From NCBI GenBank assembly GCA_003254925.1, contig QANZ01045297.1, positions 36,124-100,123 on the forward strand: a stretch of 64,000 nucleotides of DNA, written 5' to 3'. Each line of letters starts with the position of its first letter. Positions within the stretch are counted from its first letter, which is position 1. Positions 24,831 to 35,217 of this stretch are shown in pieces. The translations under genes were made by a program, and so were the position numbers. The stretch comes from Chamaecrista fasciculata (Eukaryota; Streptophyta; Magnoliopsida; Fabales; Fabaceae). The notes beneath the pieces are model-generated. The model was given only the letters and a program-made list of their open reading frames with translations. It searched no databases and was not told the DNA's origin.

Positions 24831-24848
24831 TGGCGCCGTCCGTGGGAA
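24831..24848 (+). other. Retrotransposon primer-binding site
   Basis: TGGCGCCGTCCGTGGGAA lies one base after the LTR end. TGGCGCC-type sites are common in plant Gypsy elements and pair with a tRNA 3' end. The exact tRNA was not determined. Confidence 0.75.
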
Positions 24849-24969
24849 AAACCACGTCGTGTGCTCATCAACACGTGCTCCTCACCACCTTTTCCACACG
24901 TGAGCCCTCGTGCTCGTCTTTCTTGCTTTTTATCAAAAGCTAATTCACCGACGTTTGTCTTGTTAAACT

Positions 24970-25792
24970 AGGTGAACCATATATTGCTATAGCCAACATC
25001 GAGGAATCCCCCCATGATCACCTTCTGGAGGACGACCCCTCTGACTCCCAGGAGCACGCCCCGGGAACTCAGGAGGACCATGGACAGGAGAAACACCAGG
25101 ACTAGGGACCCTCTCGAATTGCACCACCTGTGACCCAGACGGGCGCCACGGGACAGACATTCGAAGCCTAGGACATTATGTCCATCTTCCGTGGATGATG
25201 AAAGATCAGACGGACGCCCTCCGTCGTGAGTTTCAGAATCTCTCCATTCACAACACTCCCACTGGGACGCCCCAGGGATCCAATCCGGCCCGTCGCCACA
25301 CTACAGCGGGTTCTGCTCAGAACGTCTCGGCCGCCGCAGGCTTCGAGGACGAGCGAGGCACCTTCATCCCTCAGAAGGGGCCTTTTGCGTTGTCCATTCA
25401 GTGCGACATCATTCCATAGGGCTTTAAAATGCCCGTGAAGATTACACCGTACGAGCTTGCTGCGGATCCGAACTTGCATATGAAGGCATTCAACGTCGCT
25501 GTCCAGCTGGCGTCCATCACCGAAGGGAAAAAGTGTAAGTTGTTCCCAACCACTCTCGGCTAGGAGGGCCTTCATTGGTACGCCCGCCTCCCGGATTACT
25601 CCATTAGTACCTTTGATGAGTTGGAGGCCGCCTTCCTCAAACGATTTCCTACGAGTATTATCTATAAAAAGCCATCAACTGTGATGGCGGACTTGATCCA
25701 GGGTTCCAGCGAGAGTCTCCGGGACTTCCTCAAGCGTTTCTCCGAGCATTGTCACGAGGTTGAAGAATTGGAGGATAGCATAGATAAATAGA
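24970..25792 (+). pseudogene. Decayed Gypsy gag gene, truncated
   Basis: One reading frame, broken by several stops, encodes a gag-like polyprotein start: EPYIAIANIEESPHDHLLED, later DALRREFQNLSIHNTP, then the retrotransposon gag core (HWYARLPDYSISTFDELEAA, KRFPTS, and SLRDFLKRFSEH). The stops read as TAG/TGA within otherwise continuous homology, for example TLG*EGLHWY where Trp is expected, which fits C-to-T decay of methylated DNA. The sequence ends near 25792 with a short duplicated 'AGCATAGATAAATAGAT' block. Protease, reverse transcriptase and integrase are absent. It belongs to the LTR at 24224. Confidence 0.8.
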
Positions 25793-25903
25793 TCTTCAAG
25801 CATAGATAAATAGATGACGTGTTTAAATATTTGCATAACAATTCAAGTAAACAAAAATATAGATTGCCGGGAATTTTGTGAGGTATCCACATGATATAGA
25901 ACT

Positions 25904-26644
25904 AGAGCTGTCAAAGTGGGTCAACTCGGCTCACACGGGTTGGCCCACCACGGGTTACGGTTCACGCGGGCTGGCTCACGCGGGCCAGAATTTCTGGTGA
26001 GCCAGGATTATGCCAACCCGGCTCACCATCTTGGTGAGCCGGGTTGGCTCACTTAACCCACCAAAATTTAATTTTTTTTTTTTTTTAAATTCAATGTACA
26101 TTTTTCCCAACCTGTTTTTTTTTTAAAAAAAATTCAAACAAATCTAACTCTTGGCATTGTTCTTGAAGTGTTGTAAAATACATGGAAAACTCCACACATG
26201 CTAATTTTCGTTCCAACCTATTGTGTTTTTGGCCTGAGACCTATTTAATTCATCAAATATTGCAAATTGCAATACAAAAGTCAAGGCCAACTCTTAAAAT
26301 GGAGAAGCAAAGTGAGAGAGTGAGAGAGAGAGCAACTAAGAGTTATTGTGACTTTTTGTGAGTGAATATGAAAAGTGAGATGTCAAGAGTAATTTGGGTT
26401 AGTGAAAGGCTTAAAATGAAATTAAGTTATTAGTTTTTTAATTTTAGAATTATTTTTTTTTACATGGTGGGTTGGTGAGCCAACCCACCAACTCGCCGGG
26501 TTGGCTCACCATGGCTCGCGGGTTAGGTGAGCCAACTCACACGGGTTAAAATTATTGGTGAGCCAAGATTACATCAATCCGGCTCACCATTTTTGCGGGT
26601 TAAACGGGTCCAACCCACGGGTTGGAACCCATTTTGACAGCTCT
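25904..26644. mobile_element. 741-bp inverted-repeat element ('AGAGCTGTCAAA' termini)
   Basis: The left end AGAGCTGTCAAAGTGGGTCA is mirrored by the right end (reverse complement AGAGCTGTCAAAATGGGTTC). Both arms are rich in GGGTTGGCTCACC-type motifs and the centre is AT-rich. A 10-bp direct repeat, ATATAGAACT, flanks it at 25894-25903 and 26645-26654; an 8-bp hAT-type TSD extended by chance is possible. No transposase is present. It lies about 110 bp after the broken end of the Gypsy gag remnant. Confidence 0.8.
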
Positions 26645-27124
26645 ATATAGAACTTAATTAATGATCAACATAGAATTTTTGCATATTGTCACATCACATC
26701 ATTTTTACTTTATATCGCATACCATGATGAATAAATTGATTGAAGCATTTTGACTTGAACCCAAGATATATAATAAAGATGGAAATTTATTTGATCGATG
26801 TAAATAGCTCTCATCATATATGTAGAAAAATAATTACTTCATTATTAAAAATGAATTGAAGAGAGTTTATAAAATATATCAAATATACTTTTATACTTTA
26901 TTAGAAGTCAAAAACCAAGATTCATAAAACTTGACTTGTGCCGAGAGTTGCAAAGAGAAGGATCTTGTCCAGTAGTAAAATTTTTTTTAAAAAAAAGATT
27001 CAGACAATATTTTTTACTTGATAATCAGAAACTATTTTTTCTTTTGAATTGTAGAGATTATTAAAGTGAATTTTCTCTTTCAATAAAAAATTTTATCTAC
27101 ACGAACTTAATTTAAAATCATGAC

Positions 27125-27577
27125 TGTTGGGTAATTGATTGAAAATGGAAGTATGTAAGGTTTTAGAAAGTCCCATATTACTTGATTAGTAATTGTGAGG
27201 TTTTTTAATAAGTCCCCCATTGCTTGGTTAGTAATTGTTGGAGGAGCTCTACTACTATAAAAGGAGGCTCAAGACAAGTTTACAAGTGCACCAAGTCAAT
27301 ACACTTTAAGCTTTGTATTTGACTTTTAAATTCCTTTATCTCTTATATTTTAGAGTTCTTCTATTGTTATTAGTAGAGTGTGGCTTTGTGAGAGTATGGG
27401 TGTACTTGGGGTAAGGGTTGAGAGAGTATTGTGTGATGTAACAATTTTCATATAGTATTTTTCTCTAGTTGACTTTTGGCAACGGGTGTGATTTTTTTCC
27501 CGATTTGAGTTTTTCACATTAATTCCTCTTGTGTTATGATTGTGTTTCTTCATCTTATTTTTCTGGTTATTTTCAAG
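27125..27577 (+). mobile_element. Copia-like solo LTR
   Basis: It starts TGTTGGGTAATTGATTG. Two near-repeats of AAGTCCCATATTACTTGATT / AAGTCCCCCATTGCTTGGTT follow, then a promoter-like CTATAAAAGGAGGCTC at about 27256-27271, and a 3' part with TCCCGATTTGAGTTTTTCAC as in plant Copia R-U5 regions. It ends near TTATTTTCA. No internal retroelement genes follow and no 5-bp TSD was resolved, so the boundaries are approximate. Confidence 0.6.
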
Positions 27578-28402
27578 GGGAAATGTTATTTTATTTTTTT
27601 AAAAAAATATTCTTATTTTTTCCCAAAAATGACATCATTTTTAAATAGGTGTAGCAATTTATTAAACCACCTATAATAGGTGTGTGCATGGCATGAAACG
27701 CATCGCAGATTCGCAGACTCCAATCCCATGCATGAAAGTAAAGTCGAAACAAGAAGGGATCCCTAAAATAAAGTGTAACTTAAATTTGGTTGTATAGACA
27801 ATAAACACAAGACGCGACTTTAGGAAGGAAAAGGTAAGTGTATGATTTCATAAAAGTTTCTTATATTTTGAAAACTTCTCATTATTGTCGTCATCATCAT
27901 CCAGAATATTGGGCCATACAACTCAATTTAAATTTTATAGTACTATAGAGAAACTACCATGGCCATCCCCACAAATCTTGCAATATATATCACCTAGATA
28001 TCTATAATTTATTATTATTGTCAATTTGTCATACTCAAACCTCATCCAAAGTCGAGTTTGAATTGATATGATTTGATTTGGCTCCTTGCTTACATGCACT
28101 ACCTATTGCCCATTTTGTAGGGATTTGCCTCTTTAAATGATTCATAAAATTTAAAGGCACATATCTAACTAAATATAATAAGACAAGGAATTTTGTCTTA
28201 TCGTATATTTTTTATTTTTCTCTTTAATTTCTGTTGTATTTGTAAATTTTAAAACCGTTTTAAAAAAAAAATGAAAAAGACGATGATGGATAGAATTGAA
28301 CCCCATCCCCATGGGTTTGCAAATTATATTTGAGAATTAGCTGTCCATATTTTGTGGAGAATTAAATGGCAAGAGAAATTAAAATTCTCAAGAAAATATA
28401 CT
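27578..28402. other. Intergenic DNA, no gene seen
   Basis: AT-rich DNA between the solo LTR and the MULE. Scanning found no coding segment, RNA gene or paired termini. Confidence 0.5.
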
Positions 28403-28411
28403 GAATATATA

Positions 28412-29050
28412 GGAAATGGATCCTCGGCTGTAATTTTTCTGTGTTGTTCCTGCTGTCAATAAATATCAACCATCCATCAAATCTGACGGTTCCAAATTTT
28501 CCACATGTCTCATGTCATTTTACAACATTTTACATTGAATCTTTTTTCTTTTTCGCATCCCTCTGAAATCAAGTTTTACACAGATTTGGCTTCCATCCTC
28601 TCTTGTTGCTCATCCTCTTTTTATTTCTTCACTCTAAATAGTAAATACTTGAAATGCACTCACTTATCTCTCAAGTTGCCAAACGAGTTGTTCCCACACT
28701 CTGCTGTCAATGGCCAGTCCAAATGTCCCTTCTCGGTGTCGCCGCCGGCATTCTCGTATTCCACCGGACCTTGCCTCGCCGGCTGGAATGTCTCCAAAGT
28801 TGACGTTTTCATCAAAGCGAATAACCATGACGGCAAGATCAGATTCTGCTACTGGAAAAGCTCCGTCGGAATGAGGCTATTGATTGTGTAAAACTTTGAT
28901 TTCACAGGGATGAGAAAAAGATTGGGTATAGAGGTTGTAAAATAACATGAGACAAATGGAAAAATTGGAACCGTCAGATTTGATGGTTGGTTGATATTTA
29001 TTAACAGCAAGAACAACACAAAAAAAAACTACGGCTGAGGATCCATTCCC
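28412..29050. mobile_element. Long-TIR MULE carrying a GC-rich insert (Pack-MULE candidate)
   Basis: A 639-bp element with long, highly similar inverted arms: left 28412-28582, beginning GGAAATGGATCCTCGGCTGT, and right about 28886-29050, whose complement begins GGGAATGGATCCTCAGCCGT. A perfect 9-bp TSD, GAATATATA, lies at 28403-28411 and 29051-29059. Between the arms is about 300 bp of unrelated sequence, GC-rich in its second half with CCGCCGGC and CCGGCTGG motifs, unlike local DNA. Long arms, a 9-bp TSD and a foreign interior fit a Pack-MULE that captured host gene sequence. No transposase is present. An open frame (28505-28891) crosses from arm into insert; I do not recognise its product. 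Confidence 0.85.
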
Positions 29051-29059
29051 GAATATATA

Positions 29060-31386
29060 CTTCACTAAACAAGATATTTATTGTCTTCTTGTTTAAAGTA
29101 TTTTACTAAACGTTAAAAAATAAATAAATAAAATAATCCACCCTTCCAAAAAAAATTCAAACTCTCAGAACAAAAATGTCAGAACTTGAAAACAAGAGTG
29201 GCCTGGGCCCTCGGGCCCTCCAATAATTATGAGAATTTTTGGTTTGTTTTGTTTTGTAAAACAAGCTTCGTTCTGAAATCTGAGGTAGTGATGCCCACTA
29301 ATTGAGATTATTAACGTAGTGGACAAGCCCGCATGCAGGCCCATGGCTCTATAATTACTCTGTTAATCGATCGGTTCAGACTTCAGACTTTTATTTTTGT
29401 GCAATTATTTATATCAACTTCAAGTTGAAGAAAACTAATTATGTTTAAATTTATATAATACTAAAACTTGTACCAATATATGTTTTAAAAAGAAATATTA
29501 TATTTTGCGGGGAAATCGACTTGAGTAACTTTTTTAAAAACACTTTCAGATTTTTTTTAATTTTAATCATTGAATTTATACTGAATTAATGAAATAATTT
29601 TTTAATAATTAACATATACGATTTAATTCTTGAAATATTATAATTATAATTGTTAATAATGTTGTGTTTGATCAAATTTATGGATAAACAAATATAAATA
29701 GAATACAAATTTAAAGACTAAAAAACAAAAATTCAGTTGAAATTTAAAGATCAAATTGTTATAATTATAATAATTTAAAGATTAATCGTATACTGTAATT
29801 ATTCAAAAATTTATTTGTTGATTCGATATAAATTTACATACTAAATAATAAAATTTCTCACAAATATGTATGTAAAAAAAAATTCCTTTGGGTAGGAAGA
29901 GAGTATAGTAATACAAATTGGATAGTTTTTTTTCAAAAAAAAAAAAATTAAATGGATAGCTGTAACTCGAGTTGATTTTTTTACTAAAATTTGAACATCT
30001 CCATATTTAGTAATTTTTTAAAAAAATTTGAACAAATTAAAGCTAGCAACATTTTTTTTCTTGGATCCTGCCGAACTGCATTCTTTTGTTCTTATATGGA
30101 TCACATGATTGAACCTACCAGGCTACTAGATCAAATGCGGTATGTAAGGAAATAATAATAATAACCACAAAACTGTACGGATAATAACTTTCTTCTTCAA
30201 TAAAAATATAAATTACTTTCAATGTGTTATAAGTATATTCTCTGCTTATTTAAATATTGCTTTTATAAATACTTATAAACAATATTGCTTTCATAACAAA
30301 AACAAATTGAGAGAAAAATAAATGGGAGAAAAAATAAGATGGATTAATCTATTAAACTCTTCACATTGTGAGAGAAGAAGATTACCAATGATTTCTTTTT
30401 TTTTTTTTGTTTGAACTTTTAAAATGAGAAATAAGAATCTCATAATTATTATTTTATCTTTCCTGCAATTTCCCTCCATTTTTTTCGTTGTTGTAAGCAT
30501 AACCTGAAAAGACAAAATGAAGATGGTCCCCCACTCTCTCAGCACGTACTTATTAATCTTTTACACTTTTCTCTGCTTTCCTCTCGTCTTCTTCACTTTA
30601 CAGTTTACACACTACACCACCACCTATTCGTTAAAATTCAGGGGACTAAAATGTAATTTTCCAAATAATGGATAACTGATAAAATAAATCGTGGTTAGAT
30701 TTTAGTATTGTTGTTTAGATTTGGAGGTGGTGGAGTCTGAAGGAAGGAAACGATGAAACATGTCCAAATAAACTCGGTAAAATTGTCAGATACATATATA
30801 TACGTGGAAAATTACTATACACTACTATTACTATTCTTCTACTATGCACGCTATCAGATTATCTTGTCATTCAATTCAATTCAATGCACCTTTGGGACCA
30901 CACCTTCTATTGTTTCCATTCCACCACTCGGGCAGCAACTTCCTTTAATAAATTAAAACAAAAAAAAAAGTTCAACTACAACAACAAGAGAATTAGAAAA
31001 TAAATTATGTATGCCTAACATGCCAGTTAAAAAATAAAGAGTAGTGAGTGTATAGTCTCTGAGGACATTTCATATTTCTGCATGCATGTGAACTGTTACA
31101 TCATATGTTTGGCATACAACCCAGTGAGGAGGAGTAAACAGAGGAATACAATAGGAAGAACAGCTTACTTTCAATATATATAGTATTACATTACAATTAC
31201 ATAATCTGATGGGAGAGAGAGAGATGGACAAATATATATAGCAGTGATAAACAGAGAGAGGAATACAATTAAAAGTAATAATTAACAAGATATATTTATA
31301 GAAAATGGGAAGAAGAAATGAAATAACGGATCAAACTGAAATGCTCAGATAATTTTATTGTATTATTATGGAGGGTAGGAATAGGA
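29060..31386. other. Intergenic DNA, including the 3' flank of the minus-strand gene
   Basis: AT-rich DNA with many homopolymer runs. The part nearest 31386 should hold the 3' UTR of the minus-strand gene ending at 31387. No other gene or resolved transposon is seen. Confidence 0.5.
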
Positions 31387-32586
31387 TTAGCCTGAGACAG
31401 CGAGCAAGGAAGGAATCGCAGACAAATTTGGTAGTGTAGAAGCAGCATTATTATGATTCTTAACAACATGTTTGGAAGAAGAAGAAGAAGAGGGTTTAGT
31501 AGTGAAAGCCCTAATTGGACTCGCGAAAGCCCAGCCCCAATTTCTGACGACTCTGCCATGAGAATGAGAATGAGAATGAGAGACAGTAGGCACAGATGAT
31601 GATGATTTAGGGTTGGAGTGTTCGGAATTATTATTATTATGGAGGATGAAGGCACTGAATAATCCTCCGCACTTGACTCTTTCCTTGATGGTGGCCGCAG
31701 AAGAAATCTTTGGCTGCTTTCCTTCGCGGTGAGATTCTACTCTCCTCAGAGCACAATCGCCGAACCCCGTCGAGATTCGCTCGAAGAAGTCGCCGGAGAA
31801 GCTTCTGCTTCCGCATCCTACAGATCTGGATCGCGACACTTTGCGTTCCAACGCTGACGTGGTGTCGTCGTCATTGTCGGTACTGGTTTTCCCCAACGAG
31901 GACGACGAAGAAGAAGAGGGACCCGAGTATTTTAGGGTTTTATTATTGATCGAGATCTTGTGAGCGTTGTTGTTGTTGTTGGAAACAGAGGAGGAGAATC
32001 TGGAATTAGAGAGATGGAGAAATGACCAAAACCCGCTTCGTTTTCTGTTACTGAAACCAGACTCATCTTCTTCCTGTTTCTCTTCCTCTTCTTCTTCTTC
32101 CTCGATGACTGAATCGTGTGGTGGAGGTGGATCATCCAAGAAAGGGCCTCTTCTGGGAGTGACGGTGGATTTGCTGCGCTTGAGGATGACGCCATTAGCA
32201 GAGGAAGATGAAGAAGAAGAGGAATAATAGGATCTGTTCTTGTTGGACACAAGAAAAGGAAGAAGAGGTCGACGTGTGGTGTAGTATTGGGTTTTAACAG
32301 AAGAAGCAGAGGCAGAAACAGAGAGAGAAGAAGGAGGAGGAGGAGGAGGAGGAATATGGGATGCAAAAGAAGAAGAAGAAGAAGAGGGAGGAGAAGAAGG
32401 AGAAGAATGAGAAGAAGAAAAAGAAGAAGAAGAAGGAAGAAGAATCAGAGAGGAAGAAACGAGCTTGCCGAGCTTATCCTGAAGGCAGAAAGCACAGATA
32501 CCACCAGGGTTGTTTCTGAAAGGATGCTCACTGCATTGCATTCCATCGCTCATGTCTTCTTCTCCTTTCACTATTATTCCTTCCAT
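31387..32586 (-). CDS. Uncharacterised Ser-rich plant protein with N-terminal Cys/His motif
   Basis: An intronless frame of 399 residues begins MEGIIVKGEEDMSDGMQCSE; Met12 is an alternative start. Two segments look conserved rather than low-complexity: CSEHPFRNNPGGICAFCLQD (about 18-37), with a C-x2-HP-x6-G-x-C-x2-CL spacing, and the C-terminal VRNWGWAFASPIRAF. The Cys/His spacing recalls the N-terminus of DUF740/OCTOPUS-type plant proteins, but I cannot assign the family. Most of the rest is poly-Ser, poly-Glu and poly-Asn from (AGA)n-like DNA, so other long frames here are shadows. A positively charged, disordered, membrane- or nucleus-associated protein is possible. Function unknown. Confidence 0.75.
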   Translation of the reverse strand: MEGIIVKGEEDMSDGMQCSEHPFRNNPGGICAFCLQDKLGKLVSSSLILLPSSSSFSSSHSSPSSPPSSSSSSFASHIPPPPPPPSSLSVSASASSVKTQYYTTRRPLLPFLVSNKNRSYYSSSSSSSSANGVILKRSKSTVTPRRGPFLDDPPPPHDSVIEEEEEEEEKQEEDESGFSNRKRSGFWSFLHLSNSRFSSSVSNNNNNAHKISINNKTLKYSGPSSSSSSSLGKTSTDNDDDTTSALERKVSRSRSVGCGSRSFSGDFFERISTGFGDCALRRVESHREGKQPKISSAATIKERVKCGGLFSAFILHNNNNSEHSNPKSSSSVPTVSHSHSHSHGRVVRNWGWAFASPIRAFTTKPSSSSSSKHVVKNHNNAASTLPNLSAIPSLLAVSG

Positions 32587-34060
32587 TATTTCCTCTCTCT
32601 TTCTCTTTCTTTGGAACTCTGAAAATGAAAGTAAGAAGAAGAAGAAGAAGGGTATGAAGAAATGAGAGGCTATGGCTTTCTCTTACAATGGACAATGTCG
32701 TACGTAGATGGATGCTCTCTATCTCTACTCAACTCACTCAACCACCTGAATGAATAATAACAACCCCTTTCTTTCTTTCTCACAAGCTATTGATTTTGCT
32801 TTTCAGTGTAATAATCGATGAAAAGGAAGATATTAAATTAAAATTTAATAATAAAAGCATTGAAAATTGAAATGAGGGGGAGAGAGTGAAAAGGGAGACT
32901 TCCCAGGAGCACGTGGAACTCTGACTCACTACTGTTTTTGTTTAAAAGAAAATTGAGTGAAAGAGACAAGCAAGCTTAACACCTAAAGTCAGTATTCATA
33001 TATATTAGTATATGTTATGATGATTCATGACTCATCGAGTATTATTTTCGGGCTTATCTATCTGTCTATCTAAATATGTTGCAGTGGAGAGAGAGAGAGA
33101 GAGACAGAGCATCCAAGTTCTCAACAGAAGAAGAATCTCTATGAAATGAAATCATCACTCCTCTACCCCAAAAAATAAAAAATAAAAAAAATCATCACTC
33201 TCCCTCTTTGCCTCTTATTATTCTGATTTTGCACACCAATACTGAGTTCTCTTTGCTTTTCCCATAACCAATGTGAACTCATTTATACGTTAATAAAGGA
33301 TCTTCTTATCTTTTTTTTTTCTCCTCCTCTGAGATTAGCAGAAAATACGGTTAAACTTAAGTAAGGAGCAATCAATTAATAATGCATAATGGTGAAAAAT
33401 AAATATTAAGTAGGACATGGAGATCCACGAAGAGCATGAGAAAAAACGAAGAAATTAATCAAGCCGCAGTTGTTTGTCTGCTGTGAAAGCTAAGTGGAAC
33501 GTGATTTGGGCTTTAATCAGTTGGGGTTTGCAGTTCAAAATATAATTATTTTAGAGTTGATTAGGGCCAAGCATCTTCTCTTTCTTTTATGATCCGTGTG
33601 TTGTTTTCTCTGTTTTTCCTCCTCATGGCTCAGAGTCAGTGGCTCGTATATACTATATAGTCTAATGTTATTGTCTTGGTTCCAAAACCAAAACCAAAAC
33701 CCACATCATTGGAATTTGGGGAGTACGGAATAAGCCTCCATTGTCTTTGTCTCCTCTCTTTTGTTGTTTTTCAATATAGTCTTCCCTTTCTATCTTCTCT
33801 TTTCTCTTTTCCAGTTTTGCTTCCACTTATCTTACGTAACACCTTACAAATTTAATCATTCATGACTTTCCCCTCCATCTTCAAGCCTTTTTCATATTCA
33901 AAATTGAACAAATGATTGTTTTCTCATAAATTTAAAATATGAGTACCTAAACAATATATATTATCAAAGAGTTACCTACTTACCTTCCTCTTATCACATA
34001 TTCACTCCTCTTTTAATTTCTTCTTTCTTTCTCTACACTTCCTCTTACTATAATTTTCAT
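32587..34060. other. Upstream region of the minus-strand Ser-rich gene
   Basis: It contains purine-rich runs (AAGAAGAAG just upstream of the gene, and a GA run at about 33087-33103), consistent with a 5' UTR and promoter read on the minus strand. No further gene is seen. Confidence 0.5.
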
Positions 34061-34061
34061 G

Positions 34062-34694
34062 TTAAAGTCTTATTTTCATCTCTGAATTATAAGATAAATT
34101 TCACTTTGACCTTTAAATTATTTTTCATTTCATTTTAATCTTAAATTTTTTTTTTGTTCTATTGTTAGTCCATAAAATAATTTTTTCATCTGGATAATAC
34201 CATTACTTTTGTCCTATTATTTTTTATTTGACAACTTATTTATTAAAATGTATAAAAGATAAGTCGTCCAAGCTTTAAATATTTGCCTCATCATGGGCAA
34301 GGGTTCGAATCCCTTAAAGCCACTTAATTCCACCTGGTGGGCATCCCACTCCAGGGAAATCCTCTGGCGCCCAAGGGCTAGTTGAGTAACTGTTCTGGGT
34401 AAAACTGCTTACGGTTTAGGCCTGTGCAGTAATCTTTTGGGTGGGCCTCTATCAGTCTCTTAGACATGCCTCTGGCGCCCTGCCCGGTAGTTCTGGGAGT
34501 GTCTTCCCTTATTACCACTTTTTTATCAAAAAAAAATATCTAAGTCAAAAATGATAACAAAAATTAGAAGAAATTATAATTAAAACTAACAATAAAACAC
34601 ATTAAAAAAAATTAAATATCAAAAGAAACAGAATATTTTACGGATAAAAAGGAATTCATCATATATTTAAATAATCAAAATGAAATTTTGACCT
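34062..34694. mobile_element. Second foldback MITE of the 1640-2042 family, split by a SINE
   Basis: The left arm TCATCTCTGAATTATAAGAT closely matches the copy at 1650 (TCATCCCTGAATTATAAGAT). The right end AATCAAAATGAAATTTTGACC is the inverse of the family terminus. The retroposon at about 34255-34540 sits between the arms. Confidence 0.6.
34255..34540 (+). mobile_element. tRNA-derived SINE
   Basis: It contains a perfect pol III B box within GGGTTCGAATCCC (34306-34318), followed by about 210 bp of GC-rich body (CTCTGGCGCCCAAGGGCTAG, GCCTCTGGCGCCCTGCCCGG) and an A-run at the 3' end. The A box is degenerate. Flanks share an imperfect direct repeat ending TAAGTC (near 34265 and 34550). It is a different SINE family from the insertion at 1888. 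Confidence 0.7.
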
Positions 34695-34758
34695 AATTTT
34701 TAAATATATACTAAATGGCTATGTATATATATGTGTATGAATGCACCTTGAAAGGAAC

Positions 34759-35217
34759 TAGGGATGATCAAAATACTTATACTCACTGGGAACTTTGAAA
34801 TTTATTCTATGGGTATGGGTCTGAACTAGTACCCATCCTTAATGGGTCCGGATTCGGGTATGGTGGTACCCTACCCATATACCCATTAGTAATAATAAAT
34901 ATATTTATATATATATAAAATATAATACTTTAACACTTTTTATTGAAAAAATATTAAAGTTTTTATAAATATTGAAATATTTTATTAATGCCTTCATACT
35001 TATAATTGATTTTTTTTAGTAGTTATAAATGTAAAATGTTGGATGAATATAAATTTTTTATTAACAAAAAATAGTTTATTTTAAAATTTTTCGAGTCCGG
35101 GTGCAGGTCCGAGTATGGGGATTAGACTACCCAGCGGGTATGGGGATTGATTTTGATACCCACTTATATATGGATCCGATTTCAGGTATCATAGTACCCT
35201 ACCCATAATCATCCCTA
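34759..35217. mobile_element. MITE with 'TAGGGATGAT' termini
   Basis: The left end TAGGGATGATCAAAATACTT is mirrored by the right end (ATCATCCCTA on the plus strand). Both arms carry repeated GGGTATGGG / TACCCTACCCAT motifs, and the centre is AT-rich. These termini are common among plant non-autonomous DNA elements. No clear TSD was found and there is no coding capacity. Confidence 0.7.

Noticed and set aside
24254-25438. Several open frames in the GC-rich block after the decarboxylase gene
   Set aside because: They are out-of-frame readings of the Gypsy LTR and decayed gag, not host genes.
31296-32622. Other long open frames overlapping the Ser-rich gene on both strands
   Set aside because: They are poly-Ser/Leu/Arg shadows of the trinucleotide-rich coding sequence. 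Only the 399-residue frame has conserved-looking ends.
34300-34325. Possible tRNA gene with GGGTTCGAATCCC
   Set aside because: The B box is perfect, but no acceptor stem, anticodon arm or clear A box is present; it is the head of a SINE.
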